Below, in pieces: positions 1 through 10,331 of a stretch of DNA of 64,000 nucleotides; the first letter of the stretch is position 1, and the number at the start of each line of letters is the position of its first letter. The position numbers and the translations under genes are program-made. This stretch comes from Aeromonas popoffii (lineage in GTDB: Bacteria > Pseudomonadota > Gammaproteobacteria > Enterobacterales > Aeromonadaceae): NCBI RefSeq assembly GCF_000820025.1, contig NZ_CDBI01000014.1, forward strand, positions 1 to 64,000, written 5' to 3'. The notes beneath the pieces are model-generated. The model saw only the letters and a program-made list of their open reading frames with translations, was not told the origin of the DNA and did not search any database.

Positions 1-176
1 TCACTCATACCGACCCCGCCCATGCCGATGGCGGGGGCCAGCGGGGTGGCGGCGAGGCAATTGGCCAGGCGCGAGCTCAGGGTCTGCTCGGTGGTCAGCC
101 TGCCTTGCGGCGAGCCCACCGCCCGATTGGCTTTCTGTTTGACGAAAGGTTGGTCAACCTGGTTCAGGGCAGTCAT
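1..176 (-). CDS. amoH: N-terminal fragment of the gene after amoG (probably amoH), cut by the window edge
   Basis: The ATG at 176 overlaps the amoG stop codon in an ATGA junction, and a strong GAGGAGGTG ribosome site lies inside the end of amoG, so it is the next cistron of the siderophore operon. Only 58 codons are visible, starting MTALNQVDQP. The fragment is not rich enough in motifs to assign a family; a Gly/Met/Ala-rich stretch near its end could be the start of a membrane segment. The name amoH rests only on position, since the gene order amoCEBFAG is otherwise complete. Its function cannot be read from this window; transport is one guess. Confidence 0.55.
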   Translation of the reverse strand, partial: MTALNQVDQPFVKQKANRAVGSPQGRLTTEQTLSSRLANCLAATPLAPAIGMGGVGMS

Positions 177-3100
177 AGCACCTCCTCGGGCAGCCGCACC
201 AGCCAGTGCTGATAGAGCCGACTGGGGGACGGGTGGGCCTTGAGATCTCGCAGGGTGAGTGGTGCACGCTCGCCGGCGAAGGCGGTATTGAGGGCCGCCA
301 GCAGGGCGAGCTGTTGCACCGAATCCACCCCAAGTTCACACAGGGTCTGCTGCCAGACACCGGGCACACCGCATTGCCGCTCCCACAGGGCCACCAGCGG
401 ACGGGCCGCAGGCGGACAGGGCTTGGCGACTGGCGCGGCGGAGCGCCCTGTCACAGGGGCAGGCAGGCTCATCTCATCGAGTCTGGCCGGCAGCGCAAGG
501 TTCGCCCCCGCCAGCCAGCCGAGTTCAGCCAGCCAGGCGGCCAGCACAGCGTCTGCCTGCGCCATGGGGATCAGATCCCCGTCGAACTCGAGGCGCAGGC
601 TGAGCTGGCCCCCTCGGGCATTCACCACCAGGGAGAGCGGCAGTTCTACCTTCTCCACCACGGCGCCGAAGTGCGGCACCAGTTGATGGGGCTCGGGCTG
701 CTCCGGCTGCGCCAGCACAGGGTAGTTTTCGAACACGAACAGGCTCTGGAACAGACGGGCCCTGCCCTGCGTCAGCGCTGCGAGCGACTGGGTACCGTGC
801 TCATTGAGTGCCATCAGGTCCGACTGCAGCCGGGCGATATGCTCGGCCAGGGTCGCCTCGCTGCGCCAATCCAGGGCGAGCGGCAGGCTGTTGATATAGA
901 GGCCAACACTCTCGGTGATCCCCTCGATGGGGAAATCCCGGCCCGGGGTCACGTTGCCCACCAGGGTGATGTCGTCGCCACAGCAGCGCGCCAGCAGGCG
1001 ATGCCAGGCATACTGGGCCAGCAAGCCCGTGGTCACCCCCAGCTCGCGAGCACGGGCTTCCAGTTGAGCCGACACGTGTGGCGCCAGGGGTTGGCCGCAC
1101 ACCGCAGGCCTGTGCTGTGTCAGCTGCGGCTCCAGCGCCACACCGAACAGGCGGGAGAGATCGTTGGGCCGGGCCAGCAGCTCGGCGCGCCCCTGCCAGT
1201 AGGCCTCGCTGGCGCGGGTTTGGCTGGCAATATGACGGCCAAATTCGAGCCAGGCCCCATCCGGTTCGGCGTGCGGCAGCAGGCCGTTCATCAGAGCTTG
1301 GTAGCAGCGATGCAGGGCGCCCAGCAGCACGGGGCCACTCCAGCCATCCAGCACGCCATGGTGGGCACTGAAGATAACCTTGTGGTGATCGGGCGCCAAT
1401 TTGAAGCAGGCGACCCGCAACAAGGGAGCCTGTTCCAGCGGGATCGGGCGGGCCAGATCCTGCTGGCGATAGGCTGCGATGCGCGCCTCGGCCTGCTCAT
1501 CCCCCACCAGATCCTGATAGTGGAATGGCAGCTCGGCATGGCACAGGATACGTTGTAGTGCCACCCCATCCGCCAGCACCAGTTCGCTGCGCAGGGCCGG
1601 CCAGCGGGCGATCTGCGCCTGCCAGGCCTGGCGGTAGACGGCCAGGTCCAGCGGCTGGCGATACGCCATTTCGGTCTGCAGATGGTAAGCCGTGTCACGA
1701 GGCGCCAGCGTCCTGTGATAGAGCATGCTCTGCTGCAAGGACGTCATGGGCAACAGTGTCTCCACCTCGCGCCCGCTCAGCACCTGGTCGAGCGCCGCTT
1801 GCGAGAGACCAAGCCCCGGGAAGTCGCTCGGGGTGTGGCGCGGGGCGCTCACCCCACAGCAGTGATCCACCAGGGCACGCAGGTTGGCCGCCAATCTCAC
1901 CATCAGGGCGTCGCTCCCTTGCTGGTTGAGGGCGCCGACTTGGCGCAGAGTGAGGCAGCCGTCATAGATGCCCCCGTGCAGACTGATGAGCTCGCGCGGC
2001 AAGTTGTCCGGCGACGTGGGCGCCCCTGGCGCCATGGGCAGAGGCTGCCAGGGCTGACCTGCGGCACCCTTCGCTCGTGATGCCTGATGGCTGACCCCCA
2101 GGTAGTTGAAGACGATGAGGGCCTCGGGCAGCTCCCAGCCACGGGGATGGTGCAGACGCAGGGCATTGAAGCCCACCCCCTTGTCCGGCACGACCCGCAG
2201 CCGCTCCTTGGTGGCGCACACCAGCGCATCCCACTCTGGCTCATCGGCCAGCGCCAGCGGATAGGTACTGGTGAACCAGCCCAAGGTGCGGCTCACATCG
2301 AGCTCGGCGTCTATCGCTTCACGGCCATGCCCTTCCAGCATCACGCAGTGCCGGCTACCGTAACCGAGATCGCTCAGGGTGCGCGTCAGGGCGGCCAGCA
2401 ACAAGTCGGGCACCCGGGTGAAGAAGGCCTGATTGGCCGGGTCAATCAAGCGGGCCGTGGTCTCCTTGTCCAGTTGCAGCAGGCTGGCGGCGGCGCGGCC
2501 ATCGGCGGCGCGCTGCGCTTCCAGCAGGCCTCGCTGGCTGCCCTCCCCCTGGGCCAGCCAGAACGCCAGCTGATCCTCTTCGCGCAGGGCGTAGGCGGCC
2601 AGCCCTTCACCCCACTGGCGATAGCTGCTGCCCTTGGCGGGCAGGGGCTCGCCCCTGCTCACCCGGGCGAGATCCTCGGCCAGAATGCGCCAGGAGACGG
2701 CATCGATAACCAGATGGTGGAAGGCGAGGAAGAGCCCCTCCACCGGCTCTGCCTCACCCTCGATGGTCAGGTTGCGCAGGCGGGCCCAAGCCAGGGTGTG
2801 GCCGCTGGCGGGATCGAGATCCCCCTGCGGTTCGGTCAGGCGGGCCTGCAGTTCAGCCGCGCCGAGTGCCCCTGCATCCAGGGTCGGCAAGGATGGCAGC
2901 GCCAGCTCGGCCAGATAGCGCTGGCCGCCCGGTGTCACGGCCAGGCGCAGGGCGTCGTGATGCTGGCGCAGGGTCGTCAGCCAGCCATGCAAGGCGGCAT
3001 CATCCACCCCGGCGGGCAGGCGCAGTATCACCCCCTGATTCCAGTGGCCCGGCCTCGCGAAGCCCTGCTCGAAGAACCAGTGCTGGATGGGATGAAGTGG

Positions 3101-6100
3101 GAAGTCGCCTGTCAGGCAGCCCTGCTCCGTCTGGTGATTGACCGCCTGCTGCTGGCCGAGCTGACGGCAGAGACGGCGCACGGTTTTGGCCTCGAACACG
3201 TCCTTGACGCTGCAGTGCAGCCCCGCATCCCGCAGCCTTGTGGTGAGCTGGATGCTGAGGATGGAGTCACCCCCCAAGCGGAAGAAGTCATCCTCCACTC
3301 CAAGCGGCTGCTTGAGCACCCCCTGCCAGATGGCGAGCACCGTCTGCTCCAGCTCGCTTTGTGGCTCGCGCTTGCTCTGTTGCCAGTCAATGGCTGGCAG
3401 GCGGCGCAGGTCCAGCTTGCCATTGGGGGTAAGCGGCATCTCGGTGAGCCAGCAGAGCCGCACCGGCACCATGTATTCGGGCAGGCATTCGCCCGCCTGT
3501 TGCAGCAGGGCCTCGCCGTCCGGCTCGCGCGCCCCCGCATGCAGGCAGGCATACGCCAGCAGGCGGCCGTCTTGCACCACCACCTTGATCTGGCGAATGG
3601 CCGGGCACAGCGCGGCGACTTGCGTCTCTATCTCGCCGGGCTCGATGCGATAGCCGCGCAGCTTGATCTGTTCGTCAAGCCGACCGAGATAACTGATATT
3701 GCCGTCGCGGCGCAACAGCGCCCGATCGCCGGTGCGGTAGAGGCGATAAGTGCGGGTATCCGTGTCTGCATCAAGTGTCAGCTCGATAAAAGCCTCTTGG
3801 GTTCGCTCAGGCAGATTGAGGTAGCCGCGGGCAAGGCCGAGACCACTCAGGCAGAGCTCGCCGGGCACCCCCACCGGGCAGAGGTTGCCCCCTTCGTCCA
3901 GGATCAGCGCCTTCAGGTTGTTGACGGGCCGGCCTATGGTGATGGGCGCCCCCGGCACGAGCCGCGCGCAGAGCGCCGTGACGGTGCACTCGGTCGGGCC
4001 ATACATGTTGTAGAGCGCAACCCGCTCTCCCCAGCGTTCCACCAGGCTGCTCGGGCAGGCTTCGCCACCAAAGCCGATGGCCTTGAGGGAACCGAGATCG
4101 GTCGGTGGCAACAGGTTCGCCAGCAGGGCGGTGGGCAGGATCATATGGCTGGCGCCACAGTTGATCGCGGCCGTGATGGCCCCCTCGCCCGGCTCGCCAA
4201 AATGCAGGGCTGCGCCGCAGTAGAGTGGCAGCAGGGTGGTCATGTTGCCCGCATCGAACGACAGAGACATGCTGTTGAACATGGTCCCGTTCTGATCAAG
4301 GGCGATGCGTTCTGCATGATCTGCCATCAGGTTGACCAGGCTGCCCTGCTCCACCATGACCCCCTTGGGCAGGCCTGTGCTGCCGGAGGTGTAGATGATC
4401 TGGGCCAGCATTGCGGCGTCCCGGGGGATGGCGGGAGCCTTGCTTGATAGTCCATCCAGCGCCAGCCGATGCAGGTTGTGGTAACCGACATCTGTGTCCA
4501 TAAGGGTCTCGGCGAGCCGGGCGTCCGGCTCCCCTCCCAACACCAGCACAATGGCGGCGTCGCTCAGGATATGGACCAGCCGCTCGGCGGGATAGGCGGG
4601 ATCCAGCGGCACATAAGCCGCCCCCGCCTTCCAGCTGGCGAGCAGGGCGACCACGAAGGCGATATCCCGTCTGGCCTGGATGCCGATGGCGGCCCCATGC
4701 GTCACGCCTCGGGCCAACAGCCAGTGGGCCAGCCGGTTGGCGCGCTCTTCCAGCTCGCCGTAACTCAGGGCACCCTCGCCGTCACTCACCGCCAGCGCGC
4801 CCGGGAACTGCGCGGCCCGCCGTTCGATATGGCAGAGCAGGGTGTCGCGGCTGGGGTAATCCAGCGGCAGGCTGGCGAGCTCAGCGGCGAGCGCCGCCTG
4901 GTCTTTACCTGCCTCCAGCGGCAGTTGCCAGATATCGGTCTCGGGGGCCGCCACCACGGCGCGCATCAGGTGCAGCAGCCGGTCCGCATAACGTTCAATA
5001 GTGCCACGCTCGAACAATGCAGTGGCGAACAACCAGTCCACCCGTACCGAGTCCATCAGCTCGGTCACCTTGACCGAGATGTCAGTCTTGGCAGGCAGCA
5101 CGGGGGAGGTCTCCTCCACCAGCTGGCAGCCGGGGATGAGATCGTTGAAATCTACCTTGGCCTGATAGACCAGCATGATCTGGAAGATGGGGTTGATGGC
5201 GGTGGTACGATCGGCGCCGATGGCCTCGGCCAGCGCCTCGAAGCGGTAGAGCTGGTGATCGAAGGCCGCCAGATCCTCTTCCCGGCACTGCTGCAGGTAG
5301 TCGACAAAGCTGGGCTTGCCGGTGAGTTGAGTGCGCAGCACCAGGGTATTGACGAAGAAGCCCACCAGTGACTCGATTTCGTGGCGCTCACGATAGGCGA
5401 GCGGCGTGCCGATGACCACTTCCTTCTCGCCGCTCTGGCGCACCATCAACAGGGCAAACAGGGCGTGCAGGCCGATGAAGTTGGAGGTGTTGTGGCGCTG
5501 GCACAGCCGCTTGAAGCTCTCCCACAGGGCGTTGTCTATGGTGGAGAAGACCAGCTCGCCGCCGCTGGCCTGATGGGCTGGCCGCGGCTTGTCGAGCGGC
5601 AGGCCGTGCACCTCGGGGCTGCCACCGAGGCGGTCAACCCAGAACGGCTTGAACTCGGCGTGATAGTCGAGAAAGCGCGGCGAGTTGAACCAGTGGGCAT
5701 AGTCAAGATAGGTGAGCGGCAACTCGGGCACGCTCAAGGGCTCCCGGTTCTGATGGGCCAGGAAGGCGCGCTTCAAGTCGGCAAACATGTTCTTGACCGA
5801 CCAGCCGTCCGAGATGATGTGGTGCTGGGTGATCAGCAGCACGTGCTCGCGCTCGCCGAGGCGAATCAGCTGCACCCGACTGAGGTCTCCTTTGGTCAGG
5901 GAGAAGGGGCGCCCTATCTCTTCGCGCACCCGCCTGGCCACATAGGCCTCGCGCTCGGCTTGCGGCTGCTGGCTGACGTCTTCAACGGGCAAGGTGAAGG
6001 GAACATGCGGCAGTATCTCCTGAGCCCCCCTGCCCGCCTCGTCCTTGACGAAACGGGTGCGCATGCTGGGGTGGCGGGCAAAGAGGTGATCGAAGGCGAA

Positions 6101-6448
6101 CGCCAGCGCCGCCGTATCCAGCTCGCCGTGTACGCGAAAATAGACCGGCATATTGTAGAGGTGGGAGGCCTCCTCATACTGCTCGATAAACCAGAGTCCG
6201 CTCTGAGAGGAGGAGAGCGGCCCGCGCAGGGCCCCTTGCGCTTCACTTTGCGCAATAATGGGCGCCTCGAAGGCGGCGCGGGCGGCCAGACAGCGCACCA
6301 GCTCATCCTTGTGCGCCTTGATGGTGGCGCCAATGGCGGGGGTCAGCGCCTCCTTGCTCGACTGGGAGACCAGCTGCCCCTTGTCGTTGAGGGCTAACCT
6401 GACCCCCTGGCGTTCCAGCTGTTTTAGCAGCGTTATCATATTGTTCAT
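173..6448 (-). CDS. amoG: Amonabactin-type nonribosomal peptide synthetase AmoG
   Basis: Large cytoplasmic NRPS of 2091 aa that extends the siderophore peptide. Domains in order: a short N-terminal TubC-like docking segment (about 1-60), condensation (HHIISDGWS near 210), adenylation ([11 protein letters not shown]), carrier protein (GGDSILS), an epimerization domain (HHLVIDAVSWRIL, EGHGRE, RTLGWFTS, FNYLGVS), a second condensation domain (HHGVLDGWS) and a second carrier (LGVDSVQ). No thioesterase or second adenylation domain follows, which is unusual. Amonabactins carry a D-Phe or D-Trp as I recall, which would fit the epimerase. The ATG at 6448 was preferred over the GTG at 6451 because GAGGT lies five bases upstream. 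It starts 8 bp after amoA and overlaps the next gene by 4 bp. Confidence 0.93.
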   Translation of the reverse strand: MNNMITLLKQLERQGVRLALNDKGQLVSQSSKEALTPAIGATIKAHKDELVRCLAARAAFEAPIIAQSEAQGALRGPLSSSQSGLWFIEQYEEASHLYNMPVYFRVHGELDTAALAFAFDHLFARHPSMRTRFVKDEAGRGAQEILPHVPFTLPVEDVSQQPQAEREAYVARRVREEIGRPFSLTKGDLSRVQLIRLGEREHVLLITQHHIISDGWSVKNMFADLKRAFLAHQNREPLSVPELPLTYLDYAHWFNSPRFLDYHAEFKPFWVDRLGGSPEVHGLPLDKPRPAHQASGGELVFSTIDNALWESFKRLCQRHNTSNFIGLHALFALLMVRQSGEKEVVIGTPLAYRERHEIESLVGFFVNTLVLRTQLTGKPSFVDYLQQCREEDLAAFDHQLYRFEALAEAIGADRTTAINPIFQIMLVYQAKVDFNDLIPGCQLVEETSPVLPAKTDISVKVTELMDSVRVDWLFATALFERGTIERYADRLLHLMRAVVAAPETDIWQLPLEAGKDQAALAAELASLPLDYPSRDTLLCHIERRAAQFPGALAVSDGEGALSYGELEERANRLAHWLLARGVTHGAAIGIQARRDIAFVVALLASWKAGAAYVPLDPAYPAERLVHILSDAAIVLVLGGEPDARLAETLMDTDVGYHNLHRLALDGLSSKAPAIPRDAAMLAQIIYTSGSTGLPKGVMVEQGSLVNLMADHAERIALDQNGTMFNSMSLSFDAGNMTTLLPLYCGAALHFGEPGEGAITAAINCGASHMILPTALLANLLPPTDLGSLKAIGFGGEACPSSLVERWGERVALYNMYGPTECTVTALCARLVPGAPITIGRPVNNLKALILDEGGNLCPVGVPGELCLSGLGLARGYLNLPERTQEAFIELTLDADTDTRTYRLYRTGDRALLRRDGNISYLGRLDEQIKLRGYRIEPGEIETQVAALCPAIRQIKVVVQDGRLLAYACLHAGAREPDGEALLQQAGECLPEYMVPVRLCWLTEMPLTPNGKLDLRRLPAIDWQQSKREPQSELEQTVLAIWQGVLKQPLGVEDDFFRLGGDSILSIQLTTRLRDAGLHCSVKDVFEAKTVRRLCRQLGQQQAVNHQTEQGCLTGDFPLHPIQHWFFEQGFARPGHWNQGVILRLPAGVDDAALHGWLTTLRQHHDALRLAVTPGGQRYLAELALPSLPTLDAGALGAAELQARLTEPQGDLDPASGHTLAWARLRNLTIEGEAEPVEGLFLAFHHLVIDAVSWRILAEDLARVSRGEPLPAKGSSYRQWGEGLAAYALREEDQLAFWLAQGEGSQRGLLEAQRAADGRAAASLLQLDKETTARLIDPANQAFFTRVPDLLLAALTRTLSDLGYGSRHCVMLEGHGREAIDAELDVSRTLGWFTSTYPLALADEPEWDALVCATKERLRVVPDKGVGFNALRLHHPRGWELPEALIVFNYLGVSHQASRAKGAAGQPWQPLPMAPGAPTSPDNLPRELISLHGGIYDGCLTLRQVGALNQQGSDALMVRLAANLRALVDHCCGVSAPRHTPSDFPGLGLSQAALDQVLSGREVETLLPMTSLQQSMLYHRTLAPRDTAYHLQTEMAYRQPLDLAVYRQAWQAQIARWPALRSELVLADGVALQRILCHAELPFHYQDLVGDEQAEARIAAYRQQDLARPIPLEQAPLLRVACFKLAPDHHKVIFSAHHGVLDGWSGPVLLGALHRCYQALMNGLLPHAEPDGAWLEFGRHIASQTRASEAYWQGRAELLARPNDLSRLFGVALEPQLTQHRPAVCGQPLAPHVSAQLEARARELGVTTGLLAQYAWHRLLARCCGDDITLVGNVTPGRDFPIEGITESVGLYINSLPLALDWRSEATLAEHIARLQSDLMALNEHGTQSLAALTQGRARLFQSLFVFENYPVLAQPEQPEPHQLVPHFGAVVEKVELPLSLVVNARGGQLSLRLEFDGDLIPMAQADAVLAAWLAELGWLAGANLALPARLDEMSLPAPVTGRSAAPVAKPCPPAARPLVALWERQCGVPGVWQQTLCELGVDSVQQLALLAALNTAFAGERAPLTLRDLKAHPSPSRLYQHWLVRLPEEVL

Positions 6449-6456
6449 CACTTACC

Positions 6457-7206
6457 TCAGGCGCTCAGGGTGGCGCCGCCGTCGACGACCAGATCCTGCA
6501 GCGTGATATGGCTGGCCAGGCTGGATGCCAGGAAGAGCACGGTATTGGCGATCTCCGCCGGGGTGGCGATTTTGCGCAGTGGAATACCGAGCTTGAACTG
6601 ATCCGGCAGCCCGGCAAGGGTGCGGGCCATGGCCCCCTCGTCCGGCAGCATGCCCCGCAGCATGGGGGTATCCGTCGAGCCCGGCGACACCAGGTTGACC
6701 CGCACGCCAAAGGGGGCCAGCTCCAGCCCCACCGTCTGGGTCAGGCTGGTGACCGCCGCCTTGGAGGCGCAGTAAGCCGCCATCTGCATGCGCGGCACAT
6801 GGGCCGCGTTGGAGCCGATGGTGACGATGGCGCCGCGCCGCTGCGTCTTGAAGTGGGGCACCAGGGCCCGCAGCAGATAGAAGACGCCGCTGGCGTTGAC
6901 CGTCATGCAGTCGTGCCAGTCGTCATCGCTCAAGGCTTCGGTGGGACCGAGGCGCAAGACCCCGGCTCCGTTGACCAGCACATCCAGTCCGCCGTCTGCC
7001 AGCAGTGCTGCGCAACAGGTGTTGACCGCTGCGGCATCACCGATGTCGAGCAGCCGGGTGGCATAGGGGTAGTCTGCCTCGGGGAACGCCAGATCCAGCC
7101 CCACCACGGCGGCGCCAGCGGCCACGAACTGCTCCGCCACCTCGCGCCCTATGCCACGGCCGGCCCCGGTCACCCAGACCCGCTTGCCACTGAAATCAAA
7201 GGCCAT
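6457..7206 (-). CDS. amoA: 2,3-dihydro-2,3-dihydroxybenzoate dehydrogenase (EntA family)
   Basis: Short-chain dehydrogenase that oxidises 2,3-dihydro-2,3-dihydroxybenzoate to 2,3-dihydroxybenzoate with NAD+, the last step in making the catechol unit. The protein has the SDR cofactor motif TGAGRGIG near the N-terminus, the NGAG motif, and the catalytic YCASK after a conserved Ser. From the chosen ATG at 7206 it is 249 aa, almost exactly the length of EntA; AAGGAG lies nine bases upstream. A longer reading from 7227 or a GTG at 7233 is possible, because that region overlaps the amoF stop codon. It sits between the two NRPS genes in the operon. Confidence 0.92.
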   Translation of the reverse strand: MAFDFSGKRVWVTGAGRGIGREVAEQFVAAGAAVVGLDLAFPEADYPYATRLLDIGDAAAVNTCCAALLADGGLDVLVNGAGVLRLGPTEALSDDDWHDCMTVNASGVFYLLRALVPHFKTQRRGAIVTIGSNAAHVPRMQMAAYCASKAAVTSLTQTVGLELAPFGVRVNLVSPGSTDTPMLRGMLPDEGAMARTLAGLPDQFKLGIPLRKIATPAEIANTVLFLASSLASHITLQDLVVDGGATLSA

Positions 7207-7226
7207 TGCTTGTTGCTCCTTGCTCA

Positions 7227-10200
7227 TCACCACACCATCTCCACGCTCTCTTCATCCTCGGTCAGCTTGCCGTCGAGGAAGCGGCAGAAGTCATCGAGAC
7301 GGGGATGATCGAACACATCCGAGACCTTGACCTGCACCCCGAACTCGGCACCGAGCCGATTCACTATCTGTATGGTCTGCAAGGACTGGCCACCCAGCTC
7401 GAAGAAGTTGTCCGCAGGCGCCATGGTGGCGAGCCCCAGGATCTGCTGCCAGATGGCGCCAACCCGGTTCTCCGTCTCGCTGCCGAGGGATTCTTTGCCA
7501 AGGAGTAGCGCCTCGCCCCCCCCCTGGTACTGAGCCAGCAGGGCCTTGCGATCCAGCTTGTTGGAGCAGGTGCGGGGCAGCTGGTCATAGTGGCGATAGT
7601 CGGTGGGGATCATGGCGGCGGGCAGCACCTTAGCGAGCTGCGCCTTGATGGCCCGGCTGTCACGCTCCGGCCCTGCCACGAAAGCCACCAGCCGGCGCAC
7701 GCTGCCAAGGCTAATACCCTGCACGCAGGCCTCGTCCACCCCGGGCAGGGCCAGCAACTGGGCCTCCACCTCACCGGGCTGGATGCGATAGCCGCTGATC
7801 TTGAACTCGTTGTCGCGCCGACCGAGATAGACCAGGCGGCCAGCCACCCGCCGCACCCTGTCGCCAGTGCGATAGACGGGCAGCGCCTGCTCACCGACCC
7901 GAAGGGTCTCAAAGCTCCCCTGCTCGCCACCCACATAGCCGTTGGCAAGCTGCGGGCCGAGCAGCACCAACTCACCCTCGCTGGCTGGCTGATCCCCTGC
8001 CCCCAGAATGAGCGCCTGCATGCCGGGCAGCGGCAGGCCGATGGGCAGCTGGGTCTGGTTCGGGTCTTCCTGCTGCAGCTCCTGGGTGGTGACTACCACA
8101 GTGGTCTCGGTGGGGCCGTAGGTGTTGAACAGGCGCACGTCGGCGCGACCCTGCCGCTGCCACTGGGCCAACTGCTCGGGGTAGACCGCCTCGCCGCCAA
8201 TGATGACGGTGGCCAATCCCGAGGGAATGTGGGCCTGGCCCGCCGTCAGCGCCACCACCCACTCGTTCCAGAACGCAGTGGGCAGATCGAGGTGGGTGAT
8301 CCCCATCTCCTCCACCCCGGCGACAAAGGCGGGCATGGATTCGAGCAGGGTGTCGGTGCGCAGCACCAGGGTAGCGCCAGCGCTTAAGGTGGCGAATACC
8401 TCCTCTATGCTGGCGTCGAAGTTGAAGGGGGCAAATTGCAGCATCCGCGCTCCTTCATCCAGGTGATAGCGGCAGCGGGCGGCTGCGGCGAAGTGATCGA
8501 GCGCCCCGTGACTGACCGCCACCCCCTTGGGCAGACCGGTCGAGCCCGAGGTGAACATCAGGTAAGCGACGGCGCGGCCGGCGGCTGGCTGATTCAAGCG
8601 GTTGTCGCTCAGCAGATCCCCCGCCAAGAGGGTACGGCCTTCAAACAGGCTGGCCAGCTTGTGGCGATACTCCGCCTGGGTGATCAGGGTCTTGACCTCG
8701 CCAAGGCGCAGGATATGGCCCTGGCGCTCCAGCGGCTGCTCGGGGTCGAGCGGCACATAGACGGCGCCCGCCAGCAGCACCGCCAGCTGGGCGAAGATGG
8801 CCTGGGGGCTGCGGGCCAGCATGACGCCCACCTTGTCGCCGGGGGCAACGCCGGCGGCCTGCAGGGCCGCTGCCATCTGCTCGCAACGAGCCAACAGCGC
8901 CTCGTAGCTGACGCTCGCCTCCCCCTGTATCAGGGCAATCTTATCCGGCGTCTGGGCAGCGAAGTGGCTGAGCGCGTCCAGCACAGGGCGCACCTTGATC
9001 ACTTCGTGGGCGGGAGCCGTGATCATGGATCCCAGCCGCTGCTCGGCCAGCCAGTCGGCCTTGAGGGTGCCCAGGGTCTGGGCGGGCTGGGCCAGCCAGC
9101 GGCCCAGCAGAGCGAACAGGGTATCGGCGATAGTCGCCAGATCGGCCTGCTGGTAGCAACCGGGATTGGCGTCCAGATCCAGCCTGGGTTGACCATCGGC
9201 GCCCACCTGCACCTCTATGGTGAGATCCTCCACCGGCCCGGCGCTGATGTTAAGGATATGGGCACTGAGCGGCCCGAAGCGACGGGCGTGATCGAACGGC
9301 ATGATGTTGACCAGGGGGCCAAACAATCGCTTGTCTCCCCCCACCAGGCCCAGGTCTCGGCGCAGCAGCTCATAGCGATAGTGCTGGTGCTTGCGCACAC
9401 CGCGCTTGGCCTTGGCCACGGCCCCAGCGGCCCCCGCCAGATCCAGCCCCTCGTCGAGGGCCAGCGCCAACGGGGTGATGTTCATCTGCATGCAGGGCAC
9501 GGTCAGCGACGCCGACCCGATGCGGTTCATCATCATCAGGCCGAGCAGGGTCTGTTGCTGGCCGCTGGCAAGCGACAGCTGGGCCGAGAGGCCGGCCAGC
9601 AACAGATCAGGCCAGCCCAGCTTGTGTTCGTCGGCAAAGCCGGCCAACGCCTGCCACAGCGCCGTCGGCAGCGGGCGACTCTCGCGGATAAATTCGGCGG
9701 CGATGGGGGCGCGAGTGTCGCTAAAGGATGTCACCTCGGGCCAAGCCTGCAATTGCGCCTGCCAGAAGGTGCGAGCGGCGGCGTTCTTGCCGCTCTCCTC
9801 GCGGGCCCGCTCTTCGGCCAGTACCTCATCCAGCAGGCCAAACGGCGATGGCGACGGCGCAGCCCCGGCCAGCCCTTCGCCATAGAGTTCGGCGAGGCGC
9901 TGGAACAGCAAGGTGGTGCCAAAGCCGTCCAGCGCGATGTGGTGCACGCAGCTGTAGAGATAATCCCGGCCGGGGCCGCGCAGCAGGGCGAAGCGGCAGG
10001 GAGCCGCCTCGGTCAATGCGAACGGGCGGCGCAGATCGGCCCGGGCCCAGCCGCGGGCGGCAGCCTCGTCATCGCTTTCAAGGTTCACCTCGTCGTAGGC
10101 GAGTGGCGCATTGGAGGAGACGAAACAGACCGCCTCTCCATCATCTTCGAAGTGCCCCTTGAGCGCCTCGCACTCACCCACAGCCCGGGTGAGTGCTGCC

Positions 10201-10331
10201 ACCAGCACGGCCGCGTCGACCTTGCCATCAAAGGCGATGCACTCGGCGGTGTTGAACATCGCCTTGTCGTCGTTGAGTAGATGACCGGACCAGAGCCCCT
10301 GCTGGGGTATGGTCAGCGGGAAGCGACTCAT
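7227..10331 (-). CDS. amoF: Amonabactin-type nonribosomal peptide synthetase AmoF, lysine-type adenylation domain
   Basis: Single-module NRPS of 1034 aa, relative of EntF without its thioesterase. Order: condensation (about 1-440, VHHIALDG), adenylation ([28 protein letters not shown]) and carrier protein (FELGGQSLQ near 985). Aligning the binding-pocket positions by eye to GrsA gives roughly D-A-E-D-I-G-T-V-V-K, close to bacterial lysine codes such as that of the bacitracin synthetase; amonabactins contain lysine, so Lys activation is the best guess. The start is the ATG at 10331, which overlaps the amoB stop in ATGA and has GGAGGTGA upstream; an upstream ATG at 10385 lies inside amoB and has no support. 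Confidence 0.93.
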   Translation of the reverse strand: MSRFPLTIPQQGLWSGHLLNDDKAMFNTAECIAFDGKVDAAVLVAALTRAVGECEALKGHFEDDGEAVCFVSSNAPLAYDEVNLESDDEAAARGWARADLRRPFALTEAAPCRFALLRGPGRDYLYSCVHHIALDGFGTTLLFQRLAELYGEGLAGAAPSPSPFGLLDEVLAEERAREESGKNAAARTFWQAQLQAWPEVTSFSDTRAPIAAEFIRESRPLPTALWQALAGFADEHKLGWPDLLLAGLSAQLSLASGQQQTLLGLMMMNRIGSASLTVPCMQMNITPLALALDEGLDLAGAAGAVAKAKRGVRKHQHYRYELLRRDLGLVGGDKRLFGPLVNIMPFDHARRFGPLSAHILNISAGPVEDLTIEVQVGADGQPRLDLDANPGCYQQADLATIADTLFALLGRWLAQPAQTLGTLKADWLAEQRLGSMITAPAHEVIKVRPVLDALSHFAAQTPDKIALIQGEASVSYEALLARCEQMAAALQAAGVAPGDKVGVMLARSPQAIFAQLAVLLAGAVYVPLDPEQPLERQGHILRLGEVKTLITQAEYRHKLASLFEGRTLLAGDLLSDNRLNQPAAGRAVAYLMFTSGSTGLPKGVAVSHGALDHFAAAARCRYHLDEGARMLQFAPFNFDASIEEVFATLSAGATLVLRTDTLLESMPAFVAGVEEMGITHLDLPTAFWNEWVVALTAGQAHIPSGLATVIIGGEAVYPEQLAQWQRQGRADVRLFNTYGPTETTVVVTTQELQQEDPNQTQLPIGLPLPGMQALILGAGDQPASEGELVLLGPQLANGYVGGEQGSFETLRVGEQALPVYRTGDRVRRVAGRLVYLGRRDNEFKISGYRIQPGEVEAQLLALPGVDEACVQGISLGSVRRLVAFVAGPERDSRAIKAQLAKVLPAAMIPTDYRHYDQLPRTCSNKLDRKALLAQYQGGGEALLLGKESLGSETENRVGAIWQQILGLATMAPADNFFELGGQSLQTIQIVNRLGAEFGVQVKVSDVFDHPRLDDFCRFLDGKLTEDEESVEMVW

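Noticed and set aside
2087-4447. A 786-codon open frame on the plus strand
   Set aside because: It lies antisense inside amoG, whose NRPS motifs are unambiguous; long antisense frames are common in GC-rich genes.
8436-10280. A 614-codon open frame on the plus strand
   Set aside because: Antisense to amoF; no family character.
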